A stretch of 64,000 nt of DNA from NCBI GenBank assembly GCA_020744425.1, contig JAGMUV010000005.1:1798001-1862000 (forward strand). The letters are read 5' to 3'. Below the pieces are notes generated by a model, which was not told where the DNA came from, did no database searches, and worked only from the letters and a program-made list of their open reading frames with translations. Shown piece after piece: positions 43,965 through 55,255 of the stretch. Position numbers and translations under genes: made by a program. The stretch is from Dactylonectria macrodidyma. Its lineage: Eukaryota; Ascomycota; Sordariomycetes; Hypocreales; Nectriaceae. Every line of letters starts with the position of its first letter. The stretch's first letter is position 1.

Positions 43965-44059
43965 CGTCCTTCCGACACAATGCCCCCGCTTTAACACCCT
44001 TTCACTTTTCTTGATTGGTCTGACAACCAGCGCTAACGATTTGCCCCTCTAGCTCCAAA

Positions 44060-45165
44060 ATGAGACCAACACTTCTTCGACCCCTCCTACCCCGCCATAC
44101 CTCTTCCTGCTTCTCTGCCCCGAGATCTTTCTCTCTTCCTCAACTTGCAAACTCCTCCAACACCATCAACGCCATTCGATTCTTTTCCGCATCCGCCATC
44201 ATGGGTAACAGCAAGGTGTATGTCATCCCTTACTACTTCTCAGCCGTCTTCATGTCGACGCAATGCCTCTCGCACTAGATACTGACCGTTGCTCAACAGT
44301 TACTTCGACATCAGCTGGGAGGGTCCCGTCATGCAGAACGGCCGACCTACCTCTACTGTCGCCAGTAAGTCATCAATCAACCCAAATTCATCAGATTCCA
44401 TCGAGGCAAAGCTTCCGTCTGCTTCCCTGGACGTCTCTACACCCAAATTGTGCCTCTGCTGCAGCGCCAGCCCTTTTTTTTTCGCGGCATTTGTCGTGTT
44501 TACCTGAGGATCTGCCGCCCTGATTTGCACCTCAACAATCCTGCTTTCTTGCCCGACTCATACTGACTTGTTTCCCCTCCCTTCCAGAGCAGACCGGTCG
44601 CATCAACTTCAACCTCTTCAACGATGTTGTCCCCAAGACCGCTGAGAACTTCCGTGCTCTCTGCACCGGCGAGAAGGGCTTCGGCTACGCTGGCTCTTCT
44701 TTCCACCGCATCATTCCCGAGTTCATGCTCCAGGGTGGTGACTTCACCCGTGGCAACGTACGGCACCCCAATATCCTATCCGGAAGTCTAAACAATAGCT
44801 GACATCTCTCAAGGGCACTGGTGGCAAGTCCATCTACGGCGAGAAGTTCGGCGATGAGAACTTCCAGCTGAAGCACGACAAGCCCGGTCTGCTGTCCATG
44901 GCCAATGCTGGCCCCAACACGTAAGATACCCTCCACCACATTTCCGCACGTATCAAGTCACTAATTGTGTCCTCGCAGCAACGGCTCCCAGTTCTTCGTC
45001 ACCACCGTAGTCACCTCGTGGCTTAACGGCCGCCACGTCGTCTTCGGCGAGGTCGCTGACCAGGAGTCCCTTGACGTTGTCAAGGCCCTTGAGGCCACCG
45101 GCTCCGGCTCTGGTGCTGTCAAGTACAGCGAGAAGCCCACCATCACCGCCTCTGGCGAGCTGTAA
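44060..45165 (+). CDS. Cyclophilin A-type peptidyl-prolyl isomerase with mitochondrial presequence
   Basis: Five exons (44060-44217, 44300-44364, 44588-44757, 44814-44920, 44979-45165), 228 residues. The cyclophilin core shows [16 protein letters not shown], then [15 protein letters not shown], and [10 protein letters not shown] with the Trp that contacts cyclosporin. The enzyme isomerises X-Pro bonds and is the cyclosporin target. Residues 1-47 are Arg/Ser-rich with no acidic residue ([16 protein letters not shown]) and look like a mitochondrial targeting signal. A second Met at residue 48 (44201) starts the usual cytosolic form, MGNSKVYFD. This matches the Neurospora arrangement in which one gene makes both mitochondrial and cytosolic cyclophilin. 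Convergent with RPC6. Confidence 0.95.
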
Positions 45166-45708
45166 GCGCTCCTTCAAAGTCGCTGGAAAGGTGGATTGGG
45201 ATTTTGGAAGCACATGACATGAAAACCTCGGCGAGGACTAGCTAGCAATTATGGCAAGTTATTCATAAGTGGGCCAATGAGCCAACTACTGAAAATGTCA
45301 ACCATTCAAACCCCACACTTGAAGTTCGTGTCTAATGATGCGGTGCCCTTAATATGTCTTCGTGCTCCGTGACGGTGCTTGTACATGATGAAACGTCTCA
45401 CAAGATGTAATCAACGATGAACATGACCATGGAGTGAATAGTGGGCAGTTGAGACTATCTACCTAACTGGTACCTACCTAGTAGATATCTCACTGAGTGA
45501 CCCTATGCGGTCGAATGTTCTTTTTTTTTCTAGTCCTGCGCCGCTGCTATGCCCTTGGGAAAAGACTAATAATACAAGCAGATCCAAAACTCCGTTCCCC
45601 ATCATATATAGGTTACCCCCTTCATTCGCTTCCGTTGGATCTCAATGCCGGAGGTTCCAATTCATGCTATTCGATTCGCATATGCCAGGAGACTAGGCCA
45701 TCCGGGTG
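45166..45708. other. Convergent 3' flanks
   Basis: 543 bp between the stops of the cyclophilin and RPC6 genes. No gene was recognised; a short T run lies near 45521-45530. Confidence 0.5.
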
Positions 45709-46919
45709 TCATTCAACTCCCAACCATGTCTTGAAGTATTCACAATTGCTGGGACCCACAGGTCCACCTTCCTCGCAGAGGTCAAAGACTGGGCAACGAC
45801 CGCAGGGTGCCTCTGTGAAGGCGCTCATGTATGACTCGGGACCGCCTTCACGCCCCGTGGGATCCTCGCGGCCGGCCCAGTGCTCGATGGACTGCTTGGC
45901 GATTCGGGCGGCACGATAACCGATCTTCCCGGCGACCTTCACAGCCTCGATGAGGTTATCCCAGACAAGGACGTCAATTAATTTCTTGACGTCGACTTCT
46001 GAGAGGATCGTGTTGTGAGTAACACCGCTAGAAGACAGAAACCGGGCGATGTCGCGGACCGTGGGATAGCCAGTATAACCAGCAGGGAGAGGCAAAAGGG
46101 CGTCCTTCCTTGGAGTCGCAATCACAGTGGTTTTGATGGCTTTGGAAGGAGGCTCATCCAATTGGCCGGCGTCTCGCTTTTTGCCCTTGTCCACTGTTCC
46201 CTTGACAATGCCCTTTTTGGGCACCTGAGACCGGGCAGCGCCGCCCCCGTGGGTGCTGTGGTAGCTGCTTTGACGCTTGATGAAGTCGAAGACAACTCGC
46301 TGCAGATCCTCGATAAAGGCCTCGTCGAAGTTCTGATCCGTGTACCAGGGCCCTCCGGTAGCGCGGTCGCTGGGGCGGATGGAGGCCTTGATGTACATCT
46401 TCTTGTTGGGGTGCTCGACGTTCTTGAACGGCGCGATGAGCCCCTTGGTCTGCAGCTGCTTGAGAGCGTTCTTGAGGACCGAATCGTGCATATTGAGGCG
46501 CCTCTGGAGGGTCTGAGACCAGATGCCATCGCCACCGGAGTCGTCGATGAGGGAGTAAACCATGATCTGTTCGTCGGTCGAGCATTGCTTATACCTGTGA
46601 AAGTAAGCCGTTAGCAAGACGTTTAGAGAAGGTGGACCGTCGCAACGTACTTGTGCGCCTCCTGGGCATCGCGCCACTTCCAGAGGACCTGGCCCGAGGC
46701 CTCGCGCATGGTGATGAAGAGCTTGTCATCGCTGAGGGACTGGACGACGCGGGCAAGCAGCATCAGATCGCGGTTCGGGATGACGTCGAGGCGGAGGAGA
46801 TCGTCCTGGGAGAACATGTCGACGCCGGACTCGCGGCAGCGATCGTACAGGGCCTCCTTCCAGACGGACAGCTTGGCCGTGGCGGCATCGTTGTCCACTG
46901 GGGGTGCGGGGGTCGGCAT
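45709..46919 (-). CDS. RPC34: DNA-directed RNA polymerase III subunit RPC6 (Rpc34)
   Basis: Two exons (46651-46919, 45709-46594), 384 residues. The N-terminal half has tandem winged helices (LYDRCRESG, then EQIMVYSLIDDSGGDGIW with TLQRRLNM). The middle shows KNVEHPNKKMYIKAS and the conserved GGPWYTDQNFDEAFI. The C-terminus has four spaced cysteines, CGRC...C...C ending NCEYFKTWL, matching the iron-sulfur-type cluster known in human RPC6 and archaeal TFE-beta. The protein opens promoters together with TFIIIB in tRNA and 5S gene transcription. The long Lys-rich insert between the third wing region and the C-terminal part is typical of fungi. Confidence 0.96.
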
Positions 46920-47866
46920 GGCGGCGATGGTGATGATGCGACGCAGATCGCTGGTGATGCGGGCGGGATGGAGGGGTGAGTCAAGGGACAGGACGTAGCG
47001 GGAGGGAGGAATTGCACGTCACGAGCTCGCGATGGCCGCTGGAGGAGAGCTATATATCTGTGGAAGTAGGTGCTACATTGACGGGAGAGATTGGGGTGGT
47101 GAGAGGCGGCTAGGGGAGGTGAGGAACGGATGTGTCGAAAGATGATGGTGGGATATCGCAGTTGGGAATAATTATTTTTTGGCCCCCGCAGGCCAAACTA
47201 GAGGCAAGGTTCGAGCTTCCACTTTCTTAGCCTGGTAGCCTGAGCGGGGGGCGGGAGTCTTTCAGAGGATTCGATTGGTCTGGGTGAATCTCGGTCGTCT
47301 GTCGTACATGACCATGATGGTGCAGCGAGACAAAACGTGGGGTTGGGGACGACACTGGTCCTCTATGTACCCAGAGCGCAACTGACTCACTGCCCGATAA
47401 TAATCGATAATCGCTGTGATATCACTGGTGTGGGAAAGTGGAGGGCCAGCCACACCTCCGTAGGCATCATTGCTGTCATGATGAACTGGTCATTCATAAA
47501 AAGACCACAAACACACTAGTTAAATAATAGTGAATACAATTATATTCCATACGCTATGATCAAAATCGCAAAATTGAAAGCATTCGGGCAGGGCGCAAAG
47601 AATCCTTCGTGCGCACGTAGCCGAGACGCACACCCCCCTGGATTCGCCATTCCCTTCCCTGAGTCCGTAATCCTACGCCCGGAACGCCTCAGGTTACATC
47701 GTACCAACGCTATAGATACAGAATGCTCGAAATTAGAACAGCCGTGAGCTAGGGCCTTTCGGGGCTCTGGAGCTGAGCGTGAGATGACAGGTGCGGGACA
47801 ACTTGGGCGTTGACAACCGACAACACGTCAAACCGAGTCGTAGACTCAGAAGCCGTGGCAGCTCCT
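46920..47866. other. RPC6 promoter and RPD3 3' flank
   Basis: 947 bp with no gene recognised. The part next to RPC6 is its promoter. Confidence 0.5.
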
Positions 47867-49982
47867 CTAGTGCTCTGGGCTTTTGCTCTTCTCCTTGGTC
47901 TCCTCGGCTTTGTCCTTCTCAGTGTCAACATCCATTGCATCCGTAGGCTGCTCATCCTTGGACTTCTCCTCCGGGGCGTCAGCCGGTTTCTCGGTGTCCT
48001 CGGTAGGCTTGGGTTCCGGCGTGGGCTCCTTGGCAGCCGCTTCAGGTGTGGGAGCCTTGGCAGCGGGTTTGTCTTCCGCTGACTTCTCTGTTGCAATAAC
48101 CTCGGGGGCTGCCTCGGGTTCGACTTCCTCCGTCTTGATGGTCGTGGTATCTTCAACAGCAGTAGAGTCTTCCATTCCGACATCGCCATCGCCGTCGACG
48201 TTAGTCTTCTCAGGTTCTTTGTCGGCTTCTTCCGGCTTCCCAGCCTCTTTCTCCGGCTGCTCCTTCTCGTGCTGCTCGGGGGCTGAGATGTCCTCGATGG
48301 TGTCATCGTTGATATCGTGCGCCTCCTCGGCAGTTTGTTCATCGGCAGCGGTGCCGTTTGCACCAGGAGCAGGAGAGACATCACCGCTGTCGACTTCCAT
48401 GTCCCCTTTTCCAAAGTCTGCGAAGGCACGCTTGTTGTCGTTGATTCGTGTTGCGCCATTGTTGCGGGCCATCTCATCATCATCACTGGCCTCGAATTCG
48501 GCGTCATTCACAACCCTCTTGTCCCATCGGTGCTCGGTCATGCGAACATCCTTGTTCTCATCTTCGTCGAGGTCATCCAGTTCGGCTTCTTCCTCGTCGG
48601 TCATTCCTCCGAATGGCTTGCGGGGGACATCTTGCATTTGAACCGAGGGTACTGGCCCTGTTTGTCGAAGATTGTCAATGACGGCGGCCGTAATTTTCTC
48701 TAGGTACTCTCGGCTGTTGGAGTTTTCCATGTTGGAAGACCGAACGTTCAATTCGAAATCAGGAGCATAGTACTTCAGATGATTAGCAGATCCTTCTATT
48801 TAGGGGGGATGTGGCATACCTCGTAATATTCGTTGTACGGAAGAGTACGGTCCATCTCTTGTCCAACAAGCACACCAGTCTCAAACGCCCAGGTGCGCGC
48901 AACATTTCTCATGGTGTAGCCACCTCCTCCCAGGACGAGCGTGGGAAGGTTGAAACTCTTGACGTAGTTGACACAGTTGGCGTGGCCGTCCATGCTGAGG
49001 TTGAAGCATCCCAATCGATCGCCGGACAGACTGTCTCCACCACACTGCAGGACGACCGCTTCAGGCTGGTAGAACTTCATGACGTTCTCAATGACCGGTT
49101 CGAAGATTGACTTATAAGTTTGGTCGGTGATGCCATCTCGGAGGGGGAAGTTGACGGCATAGTTCTTTCCCTGGCCGATGCCGGTATCTCGAAGCTCGCC
49201 GGTTCCTGGGAAGTATTCGCCATACTTGTGGAATGACACGGTCATGACTCGATCGGTAGTATAAAAGGCTTCTTCGACACCATCGCCGTGATGAACGTCG
49301 ATATCGATGTAGAGAACGCGCTTCTTGAATCGGAGGAGTTCAAGGATTCCCAGAACAATATCTGAGATCGAATTAGAATGGCATGCGGGGACATGGCGGA
49401 TTTGGAAACAAACCGTTGACGTAGCAGAAGCCACTTGCTTCGCACTTCTTGGCGTGGTGAAGACCTCCGGCCCAGTTGATCGCAATGTCGCACTTTTGAC
49501 GGTTCAGGCGCGCGGCACCTTCCATGCTGCCGCCTGCGCTGATGCCGCAGAACTCGAAAAGTCCATCAAAGACGGGGCAATCATCACCAACGTTGTATTT
49601 GCCTTGCTCGCGCATGAAGCTGTCCATGTTGTCGGGGGTGACCTTTTGGAGGAAGTCGATGTAATCGTCCGTGTGAAATTGGGTCATTTCACCTCTAGTT
49701 GCTGGCTTCGCACGCTGTAGTATAGTTAGCAATGACACTCCGGCGCCAGGCCATCAAAAGGCGGGCGAGAATCGGCGCGAGGCTACTGACGTAGATTTCC
49801 ATCTTCTGGTAGAGGTTGTACTGCATAATTAAGCTATGCGCCAAGCGAATACGATGTGGCTTCATAGGATGACCGGTAACATATGCGTAGTTGCCGATGT
49901 CAGAGTCGTAGAAGTAGGCGACCTTCTTGGGCGATGCGCCGTTGAGCGCGGCTGAGCCGAGATTCACCGTGATGTCGCCCAT
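47867..49982 (-). CDS. RPD3: Class I histone deacetylase, Rpd3 type
   Basis: Four exons (49791-49982, 49414-49714, 48820-49361, 47867-48772), 646 residues. The catalytic domain spans about 1-400: [20 protein letters not shown] at the start, the tandem His pair in GGLHHAKK, the zinc ligands in [17 protein letters not shown], and [14 protein letters not shown]. It removes acetyl groups from histone tails in the Rpd3L/Rpd3S (Sin3) complexes. After the domain comes a tail of about 240 residues, very rich in Glu, Asp, Lys and Pro. Filamentous fungi such as Aspergillus carry an acidic C-terminal extension of this sort on RpdA, where it is essential; here it ends KEKSKSPEH. The start is shared with the family (MGDITVNLG). 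Divergent from RPN11. Confidence 0.97.
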
Positions 49983-50576
49983 GATCGCGATTTCGGGATT
50001 GGCGTCGCGAGCCGGTAGCTGATGATAGGGTGTGATAAATTGATGAGGTTATGATATGAAGATTTTCTTCTTTACAACCGGTCAGAGTCAGCTCAAAGGG
50101 AGCTGAACATCATCGACCAGGGGCGGGGAGGTTACTGGGAGAAGTTTCTCAGGCCAAGGTGAGAACGACCTACACACAAGAGGCGGCTGCAGAGACGCCA
50201 CAGACCCCGGCAAGGTACACCCTCGGCGGATAAACTTTGGTGCGTCAAGGCTGAGTGGCATGACCTGTGGCGTTCGACGCAGAACATCATTGGCTCAGCC
50301 CAGATTCTGCCAATACCCACTTTGGTGTAAGGGTGTCTGCCAGCTGCGAGGCTGAACAAGCGCCACAGTGGCCCTCGCACGTGACCTGACTAAGCTCTTG
50401 GAGCTGTGGCTTCTAGGCTCCCGGGCTGGCGTCAACGTCAACACCGTCTCAACGCAAGCTCCGATCACGACGACCAGCCTCCACCATCACTCTCAACCAC
50501 CACTCTCCCACCCATTCGCGTTTGGGTTCTTCACAAACCTTCACTTTTTGGAACGCACACAGATCATCTTAATATA
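49983..50576. promoter_or_regulatory. Bidirectional promoter between RPD3 and RPN11
   Basis: 594 bp between two start codons on opposite strands. It must hold both promoters. A CACGTGAC box lies at 50378-50385, about 190 bp upstream of RPN11. No clear proteasome-associated control element (GGTGGCAAA) was spotted. Confidence 0.6.
50378..50385. promoter_or_regulatory. CACGTGAC box upstream of RPN11
   Basis: E-box with the same AC extension as those before the epsin and cyclophilin genes, here 192 bp upstream of the start codon. Confidence 0.5.
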
Positions 50577-51742
50577 ATGGAGCGCTTCAGGAATCTATTA
50601 GGAGGCGGCGGTATGGGTGGTCTCGGTGGAGCTGCCCATGGCACGGTAAGCTAATCTCCAGCGATTTGAACTCGTTTGTGGATATAACTGGTTTCTGGAA
50701 TCATGTGTTGATGTGTTGGAATCACAGGATAATACGAAACTGATCGACAATTCCGAAACCGTCTACATTTCGTCGCTCGCCCTTCTGAAAATGCTTCGAC
50801 ATGGTCGCGCAGGTGTGCCTATGGAGGTCATGGGTTTGATGTTGGGCGAGTTTGTAGATGACTTCACGGTCAAGGTTATGGACGTGTTTGCTATGCCTCA
50901 GAGCGGTACCGGAGTCAGTGTCGAGGCCGTGGATCCCGTATTCCAGACCAAGATGATGGACATGCTACGACAAACAGGACGGTCCGTCATTTCCTCCCTT
51001 AGATAACGACATGTGTGGTGTTTGCTGACTGATTTGGAACAGACCCGAGTCCGTTGTCGGCTGGTACCACTCTCATCCCGGTTTTGGCTGTTGGCTGTCC
51101 TCGGTTGATATCAACACCCAGCAGTCCTTTGAGCAACTGAACCCCCGAGCTGTCGCCGTCGTTATCGATCCCATCCAATCAGTCAAGGGCAAAGTCGTCA
51201 TCGATGCGTTCCGCCTCATCAACCCTCAGCTCTTGATGATGGGCCAAGAACCCCGTCAGAGCACGAGCAACTTGGGTCACCTCAACAAGCCCTCCATCCA
51301 GGCTCTTATCCACGGCCTGAACCGACACTACTACTCTATTGCCATTAACTATCGGAAGACTGCACTGGAAGAGAACATGCTGATGAACCTCCACAAGCAT
51401 GTCTGGACGGAGGCACTAGAGATGGACGACTTCAGACTGGAGGGATCTAAGAATAAGGACAAGCTTCAGCGCTTGGTCACGTTGGCTGATGGGTACGAGA
51501 AGCGCGTGAAGGAGGAGACGGAGTTGACTAAGGACCAACTCAAGACGCGATACGTCGGCAAGCTTGACCCGAAGAAGCATCTGGAGGATGTCGGGCAGGA
51601 GCTCATCGAAGACAACATTGTGTCAGTGTCGAGGCAGATGATTGACAAGGAGGCGACAATGCCCAAAAAGGACGGACCAGCGGGGTCCAAGGGACAGGCA
51701 AATGCAAATGGCGAGGAGATGGAAGTGGAGGAAGAGCTATAA
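50577..51742 (+). CDS. RPN11: 26S proteasome lid deubiquitinase Rpn11
   Basis: Three exons (50577-50645, 50728-50981, 51043-51742), 340 residues. The MPN+/JAMM zinc site is complete: Glu56 in [10 protein letters not shown], then [14 protein letters not shown] with His117, His119 and Asp130. The lid subunit cleaves ubiquitin chains from substrates as they enter the 26S proteasome. The chain is slightly longer than yeast Rpn11 (306) owing to a Glu-rich end. The start [14 protein letters not shown] is that of the family; the first exon is short, as usual in fungi. Confidence 0.97.
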
Positions 51743-52381
51743 GCAGGCATAAGCTTGCGGAAGCTGACGGAAGACGGAAGAAGGCGGAAGAAGGGGCCAG
51801 GTCGCACTTCAAGGCTCCAGAATTAAACTTGTAAGATTACGGGGCGTTGGAGCCGGGCGGGACGGAGGATTTAGAGAGCCATGACGTGTTTTGCGAACTC
51901 TTGCCCGAGGCAGGGTGGTATCCACGGCATTAATTCTTGCATGCTGTCAATTTGACGCCCCCCTGCCCCTTTTCCCGGCGCGTCTGCGACCGCGCTTCCC
52001 CACAATAGGGCGAAATGGGTTTGCGCCTCGTTCAGCTAAGAGAGAATGGAACATAACCCCCAACAAAAATCGAACAAAGCAATGGCGTCGCAGAACACAT
52101 GAGAACAATTGAAGTTGTTTCGAACCTGGTCCAATCGCCTTATACTATAAGTTGTGTGTTTGGTCCATGTAGTTCTTTTGTGGGCTCTGCAGCTCACCGC
52201 TAAACTTGAAATTGCCTTGTCCTATTCCCGCCACCTACAGTACCTACCTAAGCTTCGCCAGCCCAATATACTAGCACATCACGCCTATTAGCTTCTTCAG
52301 GAACAACTGCTTCCCTTGTACGATTTTGTCAAGAGAAAAACCGTCTGGGAAGCGAACCTCCGCTTGCGGACCATACCCAGC
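51743..52381. other. Intergenic, no gene seen
   Basis: 639 bp downstream of RPN11. The part at 52316-52381 is open in frame with the next gene but has no ATG, so it is probably 5' UTR. Confidence 0.5.
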
Positions 52382-53755
52382 ATGGGTTTTGGCTCGTGGC
52401 TGCGCTCCGCGTTGGGCCTCACTCTCGAGCGTGGCGACAGGGCCCAACGGACGCGAACTCGAACGCCAACTCCGTCGTCTCTACGGACGCCTCAGCGCCA
52501 TCGGCACGCATCAAAACCTCCTCCAAAGGCGCAGACTCTGCTGGCGCCCATGACGCCCATGACGGAGGGCTCACGAAGCCCCATGTCGGGCCGGAGTCAA
52601 CGGCGTCGCCCGCGTCGTTCGGAGGCTCACGTTGCGCGTCATCTTTCAGACCCGATTGTCCCGGGGCTCTCGGCCGCGTTTCCACGGCCTACCACGCCGA
52701 GGCCTTCATTCGAGGCTACCAGGGCGATAGAGAGACAGCTACGTGAGCAGTCGCGTCCGCCAGTGCGGAAAGACAGCTCCAAGAGGCCACGCCGGCCCAA
52801 GTCTGAGAGCATCATATCACCGGCTACGACGGCCGAGTTTCGACGGATGGACCGCGCTGCCGTCCGCGAAGCCATCACCCGCATCGCCGAACTGTTTGGT
52901 CACATTCCCTATGTGGTCTGTGGTCTCTCGGCCATGCTTTACTACGGCTTCGAGGGCCGTCCAACTTCTCACATCGACCTGCTCTGCTCTGAGCACTCAC
53001 GAGAGGCCCTCCGCGGCTGGGCCATCGCTCAGGGCATGTACCCACTACCGAACCGGCCAGATCACTTTGGACTCGTCACATCCAACGGCATCATCCGGCA
53101 GATTCATGTCGACTACGTCGAAGACGGCTTTGAAGACGTCGACGCGATCCGCTCTAGCAAGACGCGTGCCGTCGTGCTATCGCTTGCGGGCCTGGCGGAC
53201 CAAATCGCCCAGGGCTATGTCAAGGAGCTCGAGTGTTCTGCTGGACGGGACCAAAAGCAATTCGCCACCGACATGATCTGGGTGCTCGAAAGGATAGCCG
53301 CCTCGTCTCGCAGGGAACACCATCTCACTCCAGACCGCGCCCCCCACATCTGGCAGGACACCTTCTGGATCCCTTTTACCTTATCCTTTCCGGAATCGGT
53401 GCCCCTATTCGGAGCAGCAGGCATCGGCGTCCGCGACATGAGCGAGCTTCCTGATCGAGAGCGTGGCAGGTCCGCGGTCGCAAAGGGAAAGCGCAAGTCG
53501 GCTCAGAGAAGCAGCCCGACGCATAGAAGCAGCCCAACAATCCAGAGGAACAGCCCAGACAAGCGGAGCAGCCCAGCGATGCAAAGGAGAAGCTTGACGA
53601 TCCAGAGGAGCAGCCCGGACAAGAGGAACAGCCCGACGATCCGGAGAAGCAGCCTGGACACGAGACGCAGCCCGGCTCAAAGAAGTAGCCCGGCGGCGCT
53701 CGATTTATCAGAGTCCAATATCAGGAATCTGGACGCACAAACAGCCATGCTGTAG
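52382..53755 (+). CDS. Nucleotidyltransferase-fold protein with Arg-Ser-Pro repeat tail
   Basis: Single exon, 457 residues from ATG 52382 (MGFGSWLRSALG). The first 150 residues are Arg/Pro/Ser-rich and disordered. A middle domain of about 170 residues resembles the nucleotidyltransferase fold: VVCGLSAMLYYGFEGRPTSH, then IDLLC. In active enzymes of this kind the segment reads as a small glycine loop followed by D-x-D; here the first Asp is a His (H-I-D), so it may be inactive. The remaining part is helical with FATDMIWVLERIA. The tail (about 375-440) repeats RSSP-like units some nine or ten times. No close family is known to me; fungal proteins with this domain are uncharacterised. The upstream frame lacks an ATG, so this start is the best choice. 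Confidence 0.72.
   Translation: MGFGSWLRSALGLTLERGDRAQRTRTRTPTPSSLRTPQRHRHASKPPPKAQTLLAPMTPMTEGSRSPMSGRSQRRRPRRSEAHVARHLSDPIVPGLSAAFPRPTTPRPSFEATRAIERQLREQSRPPVRKDSSKRPRRPKSESIISPATTAEFRRMDRAAVREAITRIAELFGHIPYVVCGLSAMLYYGFEGRPTSHIDLLCSEHSREALRGWAIAQGMYPLPNRPDHFGLVTSNGIIRQIHVDYVEDGFEDVDAIRSSKTRAVVLSLAGLADQIAQGYVKELECSAGRDQKQFATDMIWVLERIAASSRREHHLTPDRAPHIWQDTFWIPFTLSFPESVPLFGAAGIGVRDMSELPDRERGRSAVAKGKRKSAQRSSPTHRSSPTIQRNSPDKRSSPAMQRRSLTIQRSSPDKRNSPTIRRSSLDTRRSPAQRSSPAALDLSESNIRNLDAQTAML
53503..53697 (+). repeat. Imperfect tandem repeat coding for Arg-Ser-Ser-Pro units
   Basis: Units of about six or seven codons, each like RSSPTIQ or RSSPDK, roughly nine or ten in number and diverged. They lie at the C-terminus of the nucleotidyltransferase-fold protein. 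Confidence 0.8.
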
Positions 53756-54402
53756 TCTCCGAGGCATTCGTTTGTCACGGATCATGATCAACGATGATGG
53801 CCTCGGAATTAATAATGGAAGGCATGAAGAGAGGGTCATGTTTTACATATAACAGCCTACGATACCCTACACGATATAATATTGGCCTTTCTTATTCTTT
53901 CATGGTACATTATCACCTTATAGAGACATATTCCAATTTATTATACATTTCCCCTCCAGCATTCTGGCTCTTTCTGATTGAAAGCAACATGTGAGCAATT
54001 ATTGTTACAAGCGAGGACAACTGTAGCCTCGTATTCCCTGCGCTGAGTGACATGAACATCGTCTACTGTATATCACACTTGTTTGGATTGAGCCGACACA
54101 TGCAAGTAGTTAGTTTCACGAACAAGGCCGGCATGGACATTTATTGCGGGTTACGCTCCAGTTTGTGTTGTCATCTTCTCATCTAGTAGTTGAGATACAA
54201 ATCGTGGGTTAGTTGAGCCCAGTATCTAAGACCCATCAAGTAGACAAGGCAATTCTCATTCTCCAATCTCCAATCTCTAATCTCCTCATCATTCTCCAAA
54301 GGTCGTTTATGGTTTCGCAGCGCCAATAGCCAAGTAGGAAATCGAACATGATGTTGAGTACTCCAATCAGCGACGGACATCCTTTAGGCACCTCTGTACA
54401 CT
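53756..54402. other. AT-rich convergent 3' flanks
   Basis: 647 bp between two stop codons. The section at 53810-53960 is strongly AT-rich. No gene was recognised. Confidence 0.5.
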
Positions 54403-55255
54403 TTAGTCAGAGTAGACCATGGCAAGGGCAAAGTCAACGGCGACGTCACCCCAGGTGGCAACGTAGCCCATGTGGACAGCGAGACTGTCACTGCCTGCCT
54501 CGCAGAACGGATCTCCGGCGTCGCAAATGGACATCATCTTACGGTCGACGCGCTTACAGCCCTCTGGCTTCTCGCGACGAAAGATCTGTCAAGTTGGTCA
54601 GCGACTGGACTGTTTGACGGTCGGGGAGGGGATGACTTACTCCGGTGCCGTGGCTGGATCCGAAGTTGTAAGGCTGGCCAGCAAGGAAGCTGGGATCTCC
54701 CATCAGGAGAATGGCAGAAACTGTCATAATGATTAGCGAAAGGATCACTCTGAGGGGTTTCTTTAAAACTTACTTTTGTTAGTGATAGCGGTTCCGAGTG
54801 GCTTGGTGGTTGGGAAGCCGTTCTCGCTAGCGCCGCAAAGGACATCGGAAATGACATGAGCTCCCTGTAACTGTTAGCATCCTTCGAGTTGTAGTTGCAG
54901 GAGGGGGGGGTTCTCTTACCTGGGAATATCCCATCAAGATTATGTCGGTATTGGGGCAATTCTTGGCGAATTTCTTAATCATCTTCGTAAGGTTGACGAC
55001 TCCCTCGGTCTGAGACGGAATGTAAGGCTCGAACTTGGCAGGATAGTCGAGAGTAGCCATAGTCGATCCAGGGACACCACCGAGAATCTGGTTAGCAAGA
55101 GCGCCCATGATTCCGGCACCGGGGGGCTCGTTGCTGGCGCGGGCCACAATGACATGAATGCCAAAGGGGCAGTCCCCATAGCTGGGGGCGGTATCGCTAG
55201 CAGTGGCAAGAGCCAAAGCCGCGAGGAAGGCGAAAATAGCGAGAAGTGGATTCAT
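54403..55255 (-). CDS. Secreted CE5 esterase (cutinase / acetylxylan esterase family)
   Basis: Four exons (54920-55255, 54774-54864, 54641-54720, 54403-54585), 229 residues. It starts with a signal peptide (MNPLLAIFAFLAALALATA), so the enzyme is secreted. The Ser-esterase motif GYSQG places the nucleophile at Ser111; Asp194 lies in CDAGDPFC and His207 in AVHMGY. This triad and the paired cysteines are those of carbohydrate esterase family 5, which splits cutin polyester or acetyl groups from xylan. The N-terminal VIVARASNEPPGAGIMG also fits. Which of the two activities it has cannot be told from sequence. All introns are GT..AG and phases agree. Confidence 0.93.

Larger units (their letters stand above)
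42353..44059. other. Divergent promoter region, no gene
   Basis: 1.7 kb between the leftward epsin gene and the rightward cyclophilin gene. Overlapping frames around 43100-43890 look non-coding. Two CACGTGAC boxes stand near the ends, one for each gene. Confidence 0.5.
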
